From contig PMTP01000167.1 in assembly GCA_003167305.1 (NCBI GenBank), positions 1 to 17,823 on the forward strand: DNA of 17,823 bases, written 5' to 3'. Made by a program: the position numbers and the translations under genes. The DNA comes from Acidobacteriaceae bacterium. GTDB taxonomy: Bacteria > Acidobacteriota > Terriglobia > Terriglobales > Acidobacteriaceae. Positions 15,477 to 17,823 of this stretch are shown here, piece after piece. The first letter of the stretch is position 1. Every line of letters starts with the position of its first letter. The notes below the pieces were generated by a model. That model worked only from the letters and a program-made list of their open reading frames with translations. It was not told the DNA's origin and did not search any database.

Positions 15477-16760
15477 TTACCCTGTCGGCTCCCCCGCCGC
15501 TTCGCCCGTCAACTGCACCGCCCCATCCTGCCCCAGCAGTCCCAGCCCTCGCATGGCCCGCACCTCGTTCACCGTCAACACACCGGCCTGCAGCAGTTGC
15601 ACCTGCACCGCCAGTTCTGTCTCCTCGTCCCTTGCGTTCAGTTCGTTGAAGACAAACTCAAACTCCCGCCAGCCAATGCACTTGTCGAAGAGATCACGAG
15701 TAATGTGCCCGGCCAGCAGCATCGCCAACGGAGAGATCGCACCGCGGAAGGCCTCATCGGTCATCTCCGCGGCCGTCGACTGGTTGACATCCGCTTCCAA
15801 CCCCAGCATCAGCGGCGGAAGCCCGAAGGCGTTGGCCACCATGCGGATCAGAAACTCCTGCCAGGCCAGCCGCATATCCGCATCCGTCCCCTGAGCAAAG
15901 CGCAGCACCTCCGGCTTCTGCTCTGTCGAAATCAATGGCACCCGCCCCGTTCCCTCGATCTCGTCCTGCCACCAGCGGATCAGCCGGTCATGCTGCGTGG
16001 GCGTCGCCTCGTTCAGCCATAGCGCATACTGCGCCACCGTATTGGCCGCCAGCTTGCCCGCAAACCGGTGCGCGCTCAGGAATTGATTCACCGTTTCGAA
16101 GGCCACTTCCAGCGGTCCCAGCCCGAAGGGCGTAAAGCTGCGCGGATTCATCCGTATGTACATCAACTGGTCGTCGCGCAGATCGATCGCGCTCGATTCC
16201 AGTTGTCCCGGCAGCATCTGCGCATAGCGCGGCGACTCCGGCTGCCCATCCCACCTGGGATTGATTCGGATCGACGCTCCATCCACCGCCCACAGCATCG
16301 CCGGCCGCTCCCCGTCCCCGGTCGGCTCCATCTCGATGGCCCCGTACCCGCCGGTCAGCGCGTCCTCGATCACCTGTTCAATCAAGGTGCGGAAACTGTC
16401 CGAGGCATTCGGCTCTTCCAGCGTCCTGCGCAGGGCCCGCAGCTTGCGCTCCGCAAAGGCCAGCTCGCCCGCCTTCACTCCGCGCCGCACCCGCACCTGC
16501 CAGTCCATCGCCGCAATGCGGTCCTTGATCACGTTGATCGCCCGGCGCACCACCGGCGTCTCCGCAAACCGCCGCAGATTTATCGGCGTCGGCTTGGGAA
16601 GCAGTTGGCCCGGAAACTGGACCGGACTCAAAATCGAAGGCAGCGCCAGCGTTCTGCGCTCCGCCTCCGCCCTCGCCTCCAACGCTCCCGCGACAGTCGG
16701 CCCGCGGCCGCTCCCCGTCGCCTGCCGCCAGATCTCCCGCAACTGTTCTCCTACCTTCAC
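15477..16760 (-). CDS. HK97-family phage portal protein
   Basis: This is the dodecameric portal through which DNA enters the capsid. It is 427 aa from GTG 16760, which has AAAAGGAAGG upstream. The longer TTG 16790 start lies in the terminator stem at 16783-16826 and is less likely. Family features: INVIKDRIAAMDWQV near the N-terminus, DALTGGYGAIEM, SAHRFAGKLAANTVAQYALWL, and NAFGLPPLMLGLEADVNQST, which matches the G-(V/L)-P-P-x-L-x-G motif of HK97 portals. The length is normal. No terminase gene precedes it in the window; a DUF3037-like gene and a terminator do. Confidence 0.85.
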   Translation of the reverse strand: MKVGEQLREIWRQATGSGRGPTVAGALEARAEAERRTLALPSILSPVQFPGQLLPKPTPINLRRFAETPVVRRAINVIKDRIAAMDWQVRVRRGVKAGELAFAERKLRALRRTLEEPNASDSFRTLIEQVIEDALTGGYGAIEMEPTGDGERPAMLWAVDGASIRINPRWDGQPESPRYAQMLPGQLESSAIDLRDDQLMYIRMNPRSFTPFGLGPLEVAFETVNQFLSAHRFAGKLAANTVAQYALWLNEATPTQHDRLIRWWQDEIEGTGRVPLISTEQKPEVLRFAQGTDADMRLAWQEFLIRMVANAFGLPPLMLGLEADVNQSTAAEMTDEAFRGAISPLAMLLAGHITRDLFDKCIGWREFEFVFNELNARDEETELAVQVQLLQAGVLTVNEVRAMRGLGLLGQDGAVQLTGEAAGEPTG

Positions 16761-16782
16761 GCGCACCTTCCTTTTCCCGCCC

Positions 16783-16826
16783 AAAAACAAGAGGCGCAGC
16801 CTGAAAGGGCCGCGCCTCTTGTTTTT
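16783..16826. terminator. Bidirectional intrinsic terminator upstream of the portal gene
   Basis: AAAAACAAGAGGCGC (16783-16797) and GCGCCTCTTGTTTTT (16812-16826) form a perfect 15-bp stem with a 14-nt loop. Both strands end in a T tract. On the minus strand it would stop read-through from the DUF3037-like gene and falls immediately before the portal gene, overlapping its most upstream possible start. Confidence 0.85.
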
Positions 16827-16978
16827 AGCTTCTAGCCTCTAGCTGCTAGCTGCCAGTTACTCGTCTTTGTTACTGACAAACTCATCCTATAGCAAAAACC
16901 AGAAAATATCTGCAAATTCCCGCCAACAATCTCACCAGTACTTAGCTAGTAGCTGGAAGCTAACGGCTAAAAGCTGCT
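16827..16978. repeat. Inverted period-7 arrays between DUF3037-like and portal genes
   Basis: The left arm at about 16827-16862 has AGCTTCT, AGCCTCT, AGCTGCT and AGCTGCC units. The right arm at 16941-16978 has inverse units (TAGTAGCT, GGAAGCT). The core of about 78 nt is A/T-rich compared with its surroundings and may carry the cassette promoter, though I find no strong box. The right arm ends 2 nt from the stop codon of the DUF3037-like gene (16981-16983). Confidence 0.7.
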
Positions 16979-16980
16979 TT

Positions 16981-17823
16981 TCACACCCGTAGCTCCCGCC
17001 GCGCCGTCTCCGCCACACGCCCCAGATCCGAGGTCGTCAGCACCCGGATATGGTGCTCTTCCATCGCCTCCACGCCAAACCTGTACATCTCCAGCCGTTC
17101 CGGCTCCTCATCGCTCGCTCCCAGCCGCGCCGCCGGCTCAATCACGGCAGTCAGCTCCAGGCTCGCCCTTTCCACTCGCTCCACCCCGGCCCGCAATCCC
17201 GCCGCCGAAAAGGCCAGCACCTTGGCCATCTCCACGCCCGGCTCCAGGCTCACCGCATGAAACATGCGGATCAGACCATTCGGCCTGTACCCCACGTCAA
17301 TGCGCAGCGGATCCCCCGGGCGCGTATACTCCGAGGCCGCGATCCTCTTCCGCAGCAGTTCCCACACCCCGGCCCGTTCAAACTCCGTCCGCATCTTCGC
17401 CTGAATACCGGCGCGCCCGCTCAGCCGCGGGATTCTTTCTCGAGCCGGCGGCTCCACATACAGCCGCATCAGCTCTTCCATCCCCGCCGGAAGGCTCTCC
17501 GCCAGATAAGCCTTGGCCTCAGTCATCTGCACGCTCAGCGAGAGCGATTCATTCAGCAGCCGCAGCAGATTTCCTTCCGGCTCGGCAGCGAAGCGTCTCT
17601 GTAGTTCGCTCTCCATCCCCTCCAGCAGCGCAGTGTCGGCCTCCGGGTCCAGGCAGCGCACCCGCCGCCAGTCGCGGGTAAACCGGACCAGAGCAGGCGC
17701 AGGTCCGGCCGCCGCCGAACTGTTCGACTGCGGGCCGCCCTGTTCGCGCAGGATCACCCCGATATGCACATACTCGTTCCTCACCGCATCCGGCACATAC
17801 CGGAGCAGTTGAAACTCGCACGC
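16981..17823 (-). CDS. DUF3037-like protein, 5' end outside window
   Basis: The frame is open to the right edge, so the N-terminus is missing. Immediately before the first GTG (17796) the frame reads FQLLRY, joining it to VPDAVRNEYVHIGVIL, a DUF3037 signature as I recall it. The visible part is about 280 aa, mostly helical, with no membrane segment or catalytic motif. DUF3037 genes are often found next to HipA-like genes, but any partner would lie to the right of the window. It is probably a host gene ending at the terminator at 16783-16826. Function is unknown. Confidence 0.75.
   Translation of the reverse strand, partial: ACEFQLLRYVPDAVRNEYVHIGVILREQGGPQSNSSAAAGPAPALVRFTRDWRRVRCLDPEADTALLEGMESELQRRFAAEPEGNLLRLLNESLSLSVQMTEAKAYLAESLPAGMEELMRLYVEPPARERIPRLSGRAGIQAKMRTEFERAGVWELLRKRIAASEYTRPGDPLRIDVGYRPNGLIRMFHAVSLEPGVEMAKVLAFSAAGLRAGVERVERASLELTAVIEPAARLGASDEEPERLEMYRFGVEAMEEHHIRVLTTSDLGRVAETARRELRV

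Noticed and set aside
7743..16760. Firm call of a gene-transfer agent
   Set aside because: Gene order is similar but terminase and tape measure are missing and one tail gene is broken; kept as a hypothesis.

Overview
The window (about 60% G+C by eye) looks like a chromosomal segment of a bacterium, most likely an acidobacterium of the Terriglobia type. That placement is from memory of family and intergenic-repeat style, not from a search. Both ends cut genes: the first histidine kinase is open to the left edge and the DUF3037-like gene runs off the right edge.

Region 1 (1-3920, + strand) is a three-gene signalling operon: a PAS-PAS histidine kinase with a long N-terminal heptad-repeat coiled coil, a stand-alone Rcp1/CheY-like receiver, and a receiver-PAS-HisKA_2 kinase. 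The genes overlap (14 nt, then ATGA), so they are probably translated together and form one phosphorelay. The first kinase is interrupted by one in-frame TGA where its first PAS domain should have Trp.

Region 2 (about 3921-7600) is housekeeping: typA/bipA (+), a three-helix membrane protein of unknown function (+), and purE (-). A perfect palindrome follows typA, and purE has a TATAAT placed as for a leaderless transcript.

Region 3 (7743-16760, all - strand) is a compact phage-derived structural cassette. Read in its own direction it encodes an HK97-type portal, prohead protease, coiled-coil scaffold candidate, major capsid protein, head-tail connector, head-closure protein, tail-terminator-like protein, tail-tube-like protein, a baseplate/tail protein split by an in-frame TAA, and a small XhlA/holin-like membrane protein. 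I see no terminase, tape-measure protein, tail chaperone, endolysin, integrase or repressor. It is bounded by purE on one side and a terminator plus a DUF3037-like gene on the other, so it is either a decaying prophage or a domesticated particle module.

Several cassette junctions carry arrays of 7-bp units. Four of them form pairs of inverted arms around a unique core, and one arm lies directly after the stop codon of the upstream gene. These arrays, together with a family of short perfect palindromes with a CT-NN-AG centre, are the non-coding signals most worth following.
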